64,000 bases of DNA from Anticarsia gemmatalis. Taxonomy: Eukaryota; Arthropoda; Insecta; Lepidoptera; Erebidae. Location of the stretch: the NCBI RefSeq assembly GCF_050436995.1, contig NC_134775.1:10425170-10489169 (forward strand), given 5' to 3'. Shown piece by piece: positions 9,347-18,691 of the stretch. The position numbers and the translations under genes were made by a program. The notes under the pieces were generated by a model that was not told where the DNA came from, ran no database searches, and saw only the letters and a list, made by a program, of their open reading frames with translations. Position 1 is the first letter of the stretch; every line of letters begins with the position of its first letter.

Positions 9347-12186
9347 TTGTCGTCCCAGTTTTCTGATTTTCCCAGGAACTTTAATGTGGTCCATATTAAT
9401 GCTCAGAGTGTTCCGGCCCATTTCCCGGATATGCTGGCTACTTTCGACTGTACACATATTCATGCAATACTTGTTTCTGAGTCTTGGCTTAAACCATGCT
9501 TAGTCTCCTCGGCTTATTCGCTCCCAGGCTATGAACTTATTAGAAATGATCGCGCAGTGGGAGGTGGGGGTGGAGTGGCTATCTATCTTAAACAAAATAT
9601 TCCCTTCACTATAGTTAGCAAGTCACCACAGCCCCCACCACCAAATGCTGGCGAGCATCTTTTTCTCGAAGTTAAACTTCTTCACTCTAAAATCTTGCTC
9701 GGTGTTTTTTATAGTCCTTCTTTACGTGTAGATTACTTCACTTCTCTTGAAATTCTGTTAGAAAATTTTATCCCCGTGTACAGTCAAACCATAATCATGG
9801 ACGATTTCAACACCTGCCTACTTAAAAATGATCACCGTTCCAGTTCACTCCAATCCATCGTTGACTCCAATAACCTCTCTATACTTCCTCTTAATGCTAC
9901 ACATCAGTTTCCAAACTGTACTCTATCTTTGCTTGACCTTATCCTTATTTCTTCCCCTGATCGTGTGTCTAAGCACGGTCAATGTCCTGCAGATGCCTTT
10001 TCCTACCATGACCTCCTCTTCTTGTCTTATCGTGTCCGGCCTCCGAAACCTAAACCTAAAATCCTTGTACAGCGCAACTTTCGTGAAATGAACGTGGCAA
10101 ATCTTGGTGCGGATGTCAACAACATTGCCTGGGATTCTCTTTTTGCTTCGGAATGTGTGGATGAGAAAGTTCAGTTACTGACCTCAAACCTGATAAAGCT
10201 CTATGACACTCATGCACCATTGCGTACAATTAGGGTGAAACATCTTCCGTCACCTTGGCTCACGGACGATATTAAGACATTACTTTCCAAGAAAGCTGCT
10301 GCAAAAACGAAATTTAAATGTCGTCCAACTGATGCTAATTGGAAAAAATATGTAGCAATACGAAATCACTGCAGTAAGGTGTGTAGAAATGCACAACGCC
10401 GACATATTCATGCATCTGTCAAAAACGGAGATTCAGGCAAAGTTTGGAAATTTCTGAAATCATTGGGAGTCGGCAAATCGCGCCAAGACACGATTCGTAA
10501 ACCTCTTGATCTAAATGCTTTAAACAAATACTTTACTGCATTACCCCACTTTGACCCCATTCTAAAAGATAACACACTAAAATCTCTTTCACTAAGTTCG
10601 ACTCCCGACTGCTTCCCATTTGAATTTCATCAATTTGCTGCTTGTGACGTTAAGAAGAGCATCTTATCTACTTCCTCGAATGCGATAGGTACCGATTGCG
10701 TCAGCCGTAATATGATCCTTCCTATCCTTGATGAAATACTCCCTGTCATCTGTCATATCCTCATTTCCTCTATCTCTAGTGGCATCTTTCCATCAGCTTG
10801 GAAAGACGCCCAAATCACACCTCTACCTAAAAATGCAACCCTTCATCTTTCTCTGAATACCGGCCCATTTCTATCCTACCTTTCCTCTCCAAAGTTCTTG
10901 AACGCCTCGTTCATGATCAGCTTAGTTCCTTTCTTTTCGAAAATCAACTCCTTAACCCACTCCAGTCTGGTTTCCGTCCCGGTCACAGTACCACCACAAT
11001 CTTGGTTCATATTACGGAAGATATTAGGTCAGCAATGGAAGGTGGTCATCTAACAGTGCTTGCATTGCTAGACTTTAGCAACGCTTTTAACACTGTTGAC
11101 TTTGATGTCCTTCTCGGGATACTATGCTCTCTTAACGTATCTCCAACAGCGGTTGACTGGTTTCGTAGTTACCTGTTTGGGCGCCGGCAACGTATCAGGA
11201 TCAAAAATACGATCTCCGCATGGTGCCCGTCATGCGCTGGCGTTCCGCAGGGCGGCGTCTTATCTCCCCTACTCTTCGCCGTTTTTATTAACTCAATTTC
11301 TAACGTCTTAACTTCTTCCTACCACCTCTACGCAGATGATCTTCAAATTTACTCCCACGCTCCATTAGATAGGTTGACGGAGGCTGTCCAAATAGTAAAC
11401 ACTGACATGGTGCGAATTTGCGACTGGAGTAGGTCGTATGGGCTATAGGTCAACCCGGATAAGACCCAGGTGATTGTTGTTGGCAGTTCGAGAATGGTCT
11501 CAAAAATTGAATGGTCACTGATACCCCCGGTGTCTTGTGACGGTACTGATATACCATTTAGTGACGTAGTCAGGAATTTGGGTATTTTTATTGATAAAAA
11601 TATGTCATGGGTTCCCCAGATCCAACAAGTACGTCGCAAAATCTTTGCTTCGGCGGGGTCTTTGCGCAGACTACGTAATCTTCTTCCTATCACGACAAAG
11701 GTTGCGTTAGTACAATCCCTTCTTTTTCCCGTTCTTGATTATGCCGATGTCAGCTATCCTGATCTTACCGAGGACCAACTGAATAAACTTGAGCGACTTC
11801 AAAACTTCTTTATTAGATTCATATTTGGTTTACGCAAGTATGATCATATTTCTGAATACAGACATAAGCTCAAGTGGTTACCCCTACGTTCACGCCGGAA
11901 TGCTCACATTCTCTCTCTTCTGTACAATGTATTGTTTAATCCCTTTGCACCCCCATATCTTAAAGAACGTTTTGATTTCTTACATGACACACATTCAAGA
12001 CTCCTGCGATCATCAGAAAATTTAAGATTGAAGATGCCAGTGCATTCCACAAAGTTTGTTGATAGATCGTTTTCTGTAGAAGCTGTGCGATTGTGGAATG
12101 CACTACCAGTGTCAATACGATGTGCTCAATCCTTACCCATCTTTAAAAAACAAGTTAAGGAACACTACCTTTCGCTACACAATTAA
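9347..12186 (+). pseudogene. CR1-like ORF2, endonuclease and reverse transcriptase
   Basis: The first frame (to about 10860) encodes an AP-type endonuclease: VVHINAQSVPAHF, then VSESWLKP, GVFYSPS, IIMDDFNT (the usual GDFN is changed to DDFN), and an SYHDLLFLSYR block. It then enters the reverse-transcriptase fingers. A frameshift at about 10850-11000 moves the reading to 11002-11448, with LLDFSNAFNTVD (motif A), GVPQGGVLSPLLF (motif B) and YADDLQIY (motif C, about 11329-11350). A TAG at 11446 interrupts the next part, and 11470-12186 completes the thumb, ending at AVRLWNALP and a short tail. There is no RNase H domain. An in-frame upstream ATG at 9248 is followed by a TAG, so the true start is lost. 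Confidence 0.87.
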
Positions 12187-12547
12187 TTATTTATTTTATG
12201 TATGTATGTATTTGTTATGAATTTTTAATATTATTTATGTATCTTTTATATATATATATATATATATATTCCACTATTATATGTATGTAATTATTTACGT
12301 TAATTAATATATTTTCCTAACACTCTTAGGAACTGCCCTCTCTCGTTTCATTCTAATGCATTCTCTCCATCCAATGGTTGCCTGGAAGAGATTGCCACTG
12401 TGCGATAAGGCCGCCAATTGTACTACCATCTTAATTTTATTTTGTTTTTATTTTTTCCATGTCTATTCTTTTTCTTGTATCTTCTTTTTTATTTTATTTA
12501 TACAAGTACAATAAAGAGTAAGTATTTCATTCATTCATTCATTCATT
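12187..12547 (+). repeat. CR1-like 3' region with TA and ATTC microsatellites
   Basis: It contains a TA run (about 12247-12270), the conserved 3' block GGAAGAGATTGCC and TGTGCGATAAGGCCGCC (about 12382-12415) also present at 2570-2605, an AATAAAGAG signal near 12508, and ATTC repeats to about 12547. In this group the terminal microsatellite probably comes from reverse-transcriptase slippage at priming. Confidence 0.75.
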
Positions 12548-13070
12548 CTTGATCACGAGATTGAGCTGAGTTATAGGCACGTTTATATGTCTTAGCACGC
12601 TTGGGAGATTTTTGTTGAGTAACATCTTTAACTACATCGGCTGCAGTTCGTTTTCCACACTTCCTCAAACTGACTTGAGTTGCGAATGAAAGTTCTTCGG
12701 TACTTGATATTGATACCAAGACTTTGAATTTCATTTGCTGGCTTCTCTTACATAAATCTTTGAAAGCTTTGTGTGGTCTCCCTTGCACAGAAATCCGTGA
12801 AGTAGCAGTGTTGTCTTCTGTTAGGTCTAAATTTATAGATAGCTTCAACCAATCTTGATTTTTTAACAAAACTTTCCTCGGTCTCTGTGACAAGGCTTCC
12901 AGCGTAATTCTATATTTTTTATAAATTTTTCCATAACTGGCTTGAGAACTTGAAAAGAAATATCATTTTTCTCCACAACATATTATGAAATTAACTCATA
13001 ACAAGCCATCTCTCTTGTCAAATGCTTACATAAAAGCCATTTCTCGATAAACGCTAAATGAGTGAATACT
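12543..13070 (-). pseudogene. Transib transposase, N-terminal part
   Basis: A minus-strand frame to 12893 carries ISVQGRPHKAFKDLCKRSQ and a segment with EELSFATQVSL and DVVKD, a pattern I associate with the N-terminal region of Transib transposases. After it the frame runs into the inserted LINE. Upstream, a second frame continues to about 13070 (FIEKWLLCKHLTREM) with one stop and one frameshift. The codon at 12893 is TTG, not a start. Together with 6386-7860 it restores the expected order N-terminus then core, so I read the two as one gene split by the LINE. Confidence 0.75.
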
Positions 13071-13520
13071 GGAAAAAAAATAGACGGCGCACGTAAGGGC
13101 ACTTTTTATTTATCTTATATTGAGATACTAAATAAAAGTACTAAAAAAAGGTAATTTCAGAACCTGCAAATACCTGCACAATTTCTAAACCTTCTTATTT
13201 CGAGAAAGATTTGCAATATTTTTATTACTGTCCATTACGATATTTCTACACTATAATAATGTACAAACTTACCACCACTGATAGTAGACATGACAAGAAA
13301 AAACCATTGAACACAATACAAATGAAAAAAAAACAGATAACAATTAAAACAAACAACAAAATTACGTTGAGATAATGAACTACGATTTAATACGAAATAG
13401 TTAACACTCGATGTCAGTCAACTTTGACTGACTGTCAAGTATAAATACTAACAGATTTGTGGGTAGTCGCATGTAATTTCAATGATACACATCATAACGA
13501 TACCGAAATATGGTTGAATC
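13071..13520. other. AT-rich spacer, no gene seen
   Basis: It probably includes the 5' flank of the Transib relic. A short dyad GTCAGTCAAC/TTTGACTGAC lies at about 13412-13432. No coding signal. Confidence 0.4.
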
Positions 13521-13522
13521 AT

Positions 13523-14675
13523 TTAAAAATAGACTTTTTTCGCGCTAAATAGAGACTTTAGACCACTGTGCGGTGGTTTAGAAAGCTCGGGACTTTTGTA
13601 TGATTTTGTGAATTTCCACAGTGAATAATTGGTAGCCTCATTCGCAGTTAAAGATTTTAATTGCGTCTGCAGGGTATCATCTCGCCATTGTCTCATCATA
13701 TATTTCAGTTCTCTACTGTTCTCTGTGACACTCAGCTCGGTCTTCGCTAAGCCTAGTTTCATGCCAGTACCGTCGAAGCCGTCGCTTTTTCACAACAGCG
13801 TTTTTAATGTATGTAGGGTCATTTGTCATTTTTTAAAAAGACAACTCCCGCACTAAGAATTGCTTTTGTGTCGCGGGGACTTTTACAAACATACAAGCAA
13901 CGGACAAAAAGCACAACCAGACCCGAAACAATTGTTTGTGGATCGCACAAATAATTTTCCCGTGTGGGAATCGAACCCACGACCTCCCGGCGCAATGGTT
14001 GCAGCGTGGTGACCTAAAGCACTGCGCCACGGAGGCAGGATAGTTAATATGTTCCTTGTGATCAGTAAGTGTGGGAGTGGTTTTCCAACATGCTGTCTGT
14101 ATGAGCGACGTTATGCTCCAAGTGGCGTTTTCTATATCCGAATGTGTCTTTGTTATGCTCCGAGTGGCGTTTTCTATATCCGAAGGTGTCTTTAGAGCAA
14201 TTTTGAGTTCCAGATGTTTTTCGATGTAGTCACTAAAGGAAATCCAATCTGTATGACTATTGTACAGAGTTTCTAATCTTGAGATCTGTATTACCTTTGC
14301 ACTCATAGTCAGCAAGACAGAGGTGTGATCGGAAGAACCATCATAAAATGATTCTGCCTTGAAGTAGTGTTTGGATAATCCTTTCACCACAAAAAAATCT
14401 ACTAGATCTGACATTCTATTGGGATCCGTAGGACAGTATGTGTGCTCCGAGGTTGTGGTGGTAGACATGTTTGTACTGGCAACACTTAATCTCAGTTGTC
14501 TACCCTTGGTGTTATTAAGCCGTAATCCCCAGGTCACATGTTTCGCGTTCCAATCTCCGCCCACCACAAACCGGTTTTCCAGCGCATCAAAGAATACATG
14601 CTTTCTGTAACTTTATGCTTCGGAGGAGTATACAACGTCCCGGTCCAATGGCTTATTTCCTTCAACGTATGGGTA
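13523..14675 (-). pseudogene. Second Jockey-type ORF2 fragment (endonuclease and linker)
   Basis: The minus strand reads a diverged Jockey endonuclease: YTPPKHKVTES near 14610, then after a frameshift VVGGDWNAKHVTWG near 14560, SDLVDFFVVKG near 14400, and FYDGSSDHTSVLLT near 14330. A SINE (13833-14039) interrupts it. The continuation at 13523-13762 (SRELKYMMRQWRDDTLQ, SLWKFTKSYK) matches the linker before the reverse transcriptase. It ends near 13520 before any RT motif. It is a different family from the copy at 1-5950, since it is AT-rich and has a different sequence. Non-functional. Confidence 0.8.
13833..14039 (-). mobile_element. tRNA-derived SINE, copy 1
   Basis: This 0.2 kb repeat is about 90% like the plus-strand copy at 58632-58847. 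The minus strand begins GCCTCCGTGGCGCAGTG (polymerase III A box; this copy then diverges) and has GGTTCGATTCC (B box), then a body ending in a short A-rich tail. It sits inside the Jockey fragment at 13523-14675, so it arrived later. A clear target duplication was not seen. Confidence 0.85.
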
Positions 14676-14689
14676 GGGCTAGAGGTCCT

Positions 14690-14963
14690 CTCCAAGGAAG
14701 GTCGATGGCCGTAGTGTCCGGCCATCGAGCCAGTCGGTCAAGGAATGGCCCCCGTGGAAGGGGCAACCGCGTGGCGTGCGACTTGCGGTTCTAAGCGCAA
14801 GCAGTTATCCCGTCGCACGTCACACACGCGGAACAGGCAGACACTCGTGGGGTTTTAGTGGTGTATGCCCGCCCTTCTGGCGGGAGAGTCCCACATAACC
14901 CTGTGCTCCACCCAGGGCATAGGGTATGCGTAATGCATTTCCCCAGGAAAAAAAAAAAAAAAA
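14690..14963 (+). mobile_element. R1-like LINE 3' end, 5'-truncated, 14-bp target duplication
   Basis: The insert is flanked by GGGCTAGAGGTCCT at 14676-14689 and 14964-14977. It ends in a run of A (about 14948-14963), so it was inserted by target-primed reverse transcription. The sequence has no ORF but matches the 3' untranslated region of the R1-like element at 18.7-21.9 kb (blocks GGCGTGCGACTTGCGGT and GGCGGGAGAGTCCC). It interrupts the 5' part of the Jockey fragment. Confidence 0.88.
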
Positions 14964-15050
14964 GGGCTAGAGGTCCTTAGTCATGTATAGTACAACAATT
15001 TGTATTACAATTATTAATTACCGACTTATTAACAATTAACTTAATTAACA

Positions 15051-15118
15051 AATTTCCACAGCCTGTACATAATCAACTCGAGTAAATTTCCACAGCCTGT
15101 ACATAATCAACTCGAGTA
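15051..15118. repeat. Exact 34-bp tandem duplication
   Basis: Two adjacent identical units, 15051-15084 and 15085-15118, each ending in ATCAACTCGAGTA. The surrounding 14980-15400 region holds no gene that I can recognise. Confidence 0.9.
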
Positions 15119-15399
15119 AAGTTCGTTCACCTGGCTCACGCGTCATATGATATTTGAATCAATGAAACTAAAATGAGAAAGAATGTTAACACAATAAAGC
15201 CTCTTTCCTAGCGTTCTGCTATTGGACGGGAGGCGCACGCGACGTTGCCGCACCGTTCGATGTACTTTGATTGTTTATACAGAGTGATACTGTTTTGTCT
15301 ACATTATTTTATTATTTAGTATGTGTGACATTTAAGTTTTTTCAATTAGCCAACATGTTATTTTTTTATTTGTTACATGCTTATTAAGCCCTAACCCTA

Positions 15400-15720
15400 C
15401 CTGTAGGTTGAAGGAAATAAGCCATTAGAGAGGCAAGTAGTAAATTGCAGAGATGTGGAGGTACCCAGTTTGATCTTCAACAGCTATCGTTGTTGCCTGC
15501 AGGTAATTCAAATTCAAAATATTCTTTATTTCGTAAACTTTTTACAAAGTATTTGAAATAGTCAGTATATTGTATTTTTTGTCCATTTCGAGAAAGCTGG
15601 TTGCTCGTGAGAAGAAACGGCAAGAACCTCCTAATCCTGTTCATATTCCGGCAGCACATGTCAGGTGTCAAATTGACGTCTGACGCAACGAGATCGTTGT
15701 CGTATTTTTATGTGATATAA
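15400..15720 (-). repeat. Possible 3' tail of an unidentified retroelement
   Basis: The minus strand has a short frame (15477-15671) with RRFLPFLLTSNQLSRNG and then AATAAAGAATATTTTGAATT, a layout like the 3' end of several lepidopteran retroelements; a related phrase (TTGCCGTTTCTTCTCACGAG) occurs at 48937-48956. Identity is uncertain. Confidence 0.35.
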
Positions 15721-16114
15721 AATATAAACACAGTCTTTTAGTGGTTAAAAGTTAATTTATTAAAAACATAGTGACTTAGTGAACAAAATATAATAAAGTA
15801 GACAATTATTAAGCAAATAAAGTGGACAAAAACTAATTATTAATAACATCTGGTTCACTCACAAATATTTATTTACCCACTAAATAAATAAAAAACAGCT
15901 GTCAACTGATGTTTTATTTGCATAGTGAGCCCTCTGGTTAAGTTCCGTGGAACTCTTATGTATGACACTTCCTGTGCCCGCTACAATATTATTGCTATCT
16001 AGAGGTAGCTCCAAGAACTAACACCAGTTAGCTAATAACAACAAATCCTCGTTCTGTATAATAATAAGGCAGTCGAATATCCCTCAACCCTTTTAATACC
16101 AAACTCAAACACAA
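15721..16114. other. AT-rich spacer, nothing recognised
   Basis: No coding frame, repeat or structural RNA was recognised before the Helitron at 16115. Confidence 0.5.
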
Positions 16115-16360
16115 TCTATACTAATATTATAAAGCTGAAGAGTTTGTTTGTTTGTTTGGACGCGCTAATCTCAGGAACTACGGGTCCGATTTGAAAAATT
16201 ATTTCAGTGTTAGATAGCCCATTTATTGAGGAAGGCTATAGGCTATATATCATCCTGCTACGACCGATAGGAGCAGAATACCAGTAGAAAATATTACAAA
16301 AACGAGGAAAATCTTGATTCTCTCTTATGTGACGCAAGCGAAGTTGCGCGGGTCAGCTAG
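16115..16360 (+). mobile_element. Non-autonomous Helitron, copy 1
   Basis: It starts TCTATACTAATATTATAAAG, has a short TTTG run, and ends GCGCGGGTCAGCTAG, so it has the TC...CTAG ends of Helitrons. It is flanked by A on the left and T on the right with no duplication, as rolling-circle insertion requires. It lies just upstream of the ORF1 ATG of element A (16371). Related copies are at 23458, 37755, 38009 and 49048. Confidence 0.92.
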
Positions 16361-16370
16361 TGGCAAATAA

Positions 16371-16828
16371 ATGTGGCAACTGCGGTCGCCTTGTATCAAT
16401 TACTGACACCATCAAGTGTGAGAACTGCTCGACCACGTATCATCGTACATGCGCTAACATATCCGCCAAAGGACAAAACGCAATTTCTTGACTCGCGTGA
16501 CATCGTCAGTGCTTCGCGTGTAGGAGGGCAGCAACTGACCGCTACAAACTCGTCGGGTGCTAAAGAGCGCCCGCCGCCGCGCCGCCCCCGCGCGCTGGTC
16601 GTGCGCCTGCCGCGCCGCGACCTGCGCGACGAGCTGATGAGGAGCGCACGCGTGCGCCGTGCCACTACTGCCGACCTGAACATGAGCGGCCCGCTAAGGC
16701 GCTTCTACTTGAATGAACGCCTTACCAAAACGAGTCAGCAGTTGTTTCGTAAAGCGAGGGAAACTGCCAGTCAGGCCGGCTGGAGGTTCGTATCGACGAA
16801 GCGAGGCCGCATCCTATATTTCACTTAA
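16371..16828 (+). pseudogene. LINE A ORF1: PHD-type finger and RRM-like C-terminus
   Basis: The ATG at 16371 opens a PHD-like zinc finger: CGNCGRLV, then IKCENC and TYHRTCANIS. That frame stops after about 40 codons. A second frame carries the C-terminal half: a basic Pro/Arg stretch, LVVRLPRRDLRDELM and FYLNERLTKTSQQLFRKAR, ending at the TAA at 16826. The middle (coiled coil) is missing, so an internal deletion as well as a frameshift is likely. ORF1 proteins of this layout occur twice more, at 32554-33580 and at the right edge. The family binds RNA; the PHD finger role is unknown to me. Confidence 0.75.
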
Positions 16829-17063
16829 ACAGCTCTATTTCACTAATACATATCACACGCACATCAGACACACTTGAATAGAAAATTACAAATACTATCA
16901 CATACAGCTAAATAAACATTTTCAAACTATTTACAGATATTTAAAACTAAATACCTATAACTTTCATAACGATCACACACATAATAACACATTCTTATAT
17001 ATTCACACATTAACAATACAACTTACTATTAACAAATATTTACACTATAATTTACTTCTAAAT

Positions 17064-17171
17064 GCGGGCTCCTTAGCTACCAATCAGGATGAGTTCCGAA
17101 TAGCCATGGAACGCCACGCTGTGAATATTATGGCTATAAATTAAACGTGGTTGAGACAGGGTGAGGATGGG
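17064..17171 (+). pseudogene. LINE A ORF2, start of endonuclease
   Basis: The reading DEFRIAMERHAVNIMAIN followed by TWLRQGEDG is the N-terminal block of an AP-type endonuclease (catalytic Glu position mutated to a stop in this copy). It ends at the 13-bp duplication GGGTGAGGATGGG created by the R1-like insertion and resumes at 18401. The ORF2 start codon is not identified. Confidence 0.7.
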
Positions 17172-17982
17172 AAACAACACCTGCCGACGGCTGTACGCCG
17201 GGATCGTGCGGTCAATGGCCCTATATGGCTCACCCATTTGGGCCAATGCCCTGTCGGCCAAGAACATCGCCGCGCTGCGACGTCCGCAGCGCGTGATGGC
17301 CGTCAGGGCCGTGAGAGGCTACCGCACGATCTCCTTTGAAGTGGCGTGCCTACTGGCCGGAACGCCGCCGTGGGACTTGGACGCGGGGGCCCTCGCGTCA
17401 CTCTATACATGGCGCGAGGAGGCCCGAGGCGGAGGCTCACTGCCAGCGCCTCAAGAAATCGAGGCGCGGAGAGCAGAGCTCCGCCAAGATGTCCTGGCGG
17501 CGTGGAAGCGACGATTGGAAGACCCCAGCGCCGGCCTCGTAACTATCGAGGCCGTGCGGCCGGCGGTCACGGAGTGGCTGGAGAGAGGGCACGGCGCGCT
17601 CACATATCGGCTGACGCAGGTCTTGACCGGACATGGTTGTTTCGGCAAGTACCTGTGTCGCATAGGCCGCGAGCAGACGCCCAGGTGCCATCACTGTGGT
17701 GACTGCCCCGATACGGCGCTGCATACGCTGGCACACTGCCAGGCGTGGTCGTCGCAGCGCCGTCAATTGACCGGGGTGGTCGGGAGCGACCTCTCGCTCT
17801 CGGCTGTGGTTCTGTCCATGGTCGGGAGCGAGGCAGCGTGGTCGGCCGTCGCCTCATTTTGTGAAGAGGTCATTTCCCTCAAAGAGGCGGCGGAACGGGA
17901 GCGAGAAATCAACGCTCCCCTCCCTTCCCGCGCAAGACGCACTGGGCGTCGTAGGCGCCGGGACGATCTCCGGCCCCCGTGA
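17172..17982 (+). pseudogene. R1-clade ORF2, C-terminal fragment
   Basis: An open fragment of about 270 codons begins at the truncation point. It has CRRLYAGIVRSMALYG and RPQRVMAVRAVRGYRT (thumb region), a GHGCFGKYLCRIG block and a CCHC-type zinc motif CHHCGDCPDTALHTLAHC. It ends in an Arg-rich tail. No stops interrupt it. The same protein region occurs on the minus strand at 19108-20000, with about 60-65% identity by eye. No catalytic motif is present. Confidence 0.88.
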
Positions 17983-18350
17983 CGCGGACCTGTGGGCGGC
18001 GGAGGCGGAACGCTCCGTCGCCTGGACAGGGAACAGGTCCGAGAGGTGGGGAGTGCGCTGTGTGTTCCTGGCGCACCCCCGTGAAGTGGAGAGCTAGGGG
18101 GGGACAATCCTCAAGTCCGCCCCCGCTCGAAGTAGGGCCCGCATCCAAAGCGGGCCGTCACCGGCTGGGACGCGGAGTATCCGATTGGAGGTACCGCGTC
18201 CTGGCCACGTTATGGTGACTGTAGAAGGAACACCGTCAGGTTTTTAGTCGGTATGCCCATGTTAGCCGGAACGCCTTGCCGGCGGGAGAGCCCGACAGAC
18301 CCCCGCTTTCCTCCCTGGGGCGGGACATGCAGAATTTACTTTATCCTGAC

Positions 18351-18387
<37 letters not shown>
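17172..18387 (+). mobile_element. R1-clade LINE, 5'-truncated, with poly-A and 13-bp duplication
   Basis: Flanked by GGGTGAGGATGGG at 17159-17171 and 18388-18400, ending in a run of A (18353-18387). It contains the ORF2 C-terminus and a 0.37 kb 3' untranslated region. The host sequence on both sides is the endonuclease of LINE A in one register, so the insertion is precise. Confidence 0.92.
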
Positions 18388-18390
<3 letters not shown>

Positions 18391-18400
18391 TGAGGATGGG

Positions 18401-18690
18401 AGCGCGCCTTGTGTTTAGGGTTATCAGTTGCGCCATGTACCGCGACCAAAATCCTTGCGAGGAGGACGTGGGGGGGAGTAGTTTTCTACATAAAAACTGG
18501 GCTCAATGTTCGTGTTAGCAGTTCACCCTGCTCATCCTCATATACAGGAGCTCTGGATGAGTCTCACTATAGTTGGGAAGAAGCTATTCATAGGCATTGC
18601 GTACAGACCACCTTGGATTGGATTTAAATAGGTTCCTTGAGGCACTGACTGACAGTATTAGCGCTTTAGCACCCTATGACTGTGTGATTC
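18401..18690 (+). pseudogene. LINE A ORF2, middle of endonuclease
   Basis: After the R1-like insert the plus strand continues the nuclease: RHVPRPKSLRGG, then VVFYIKTGLNVRV and, in a shifted frame, ELWMSLTIVGKKLFIG with AYRPPW, ending at APYDCVIL. The expected next block (GDFN) is absent because the minus-strand R1-like element begins at 18691; about 25-30 codons appear lost there. One frameshift is visible near 18520. Confidence 0.78.
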
Positions 18691-18691
18691 T

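Larger units (their letters stand above)
7880..12540 (+). mobile_element. CR1-like LINE (Daphne-type?), near full length, inside the Transib gene
   Basis: The element has a 5' leader, a 238-codon-scale ORF1, an AT-rich inter-ORF spacer, an endonuclease/reverse-transcriptase ORF2, and a 3' region ending in AATAAAGAG plus an ATTC microsatellite at 12530-12547. Its 5' boundary is uncertain (about 7850-7950); the right boundary is where minus-strand Transib coding resumes at 12543. A shorter copy is at 1752-2700. The clade is CR1/Jockey-supergroup; Daphne is my best guess and not proven. Frameshifts and stops in both ORFs make it inactive. Confidence 0.85.
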
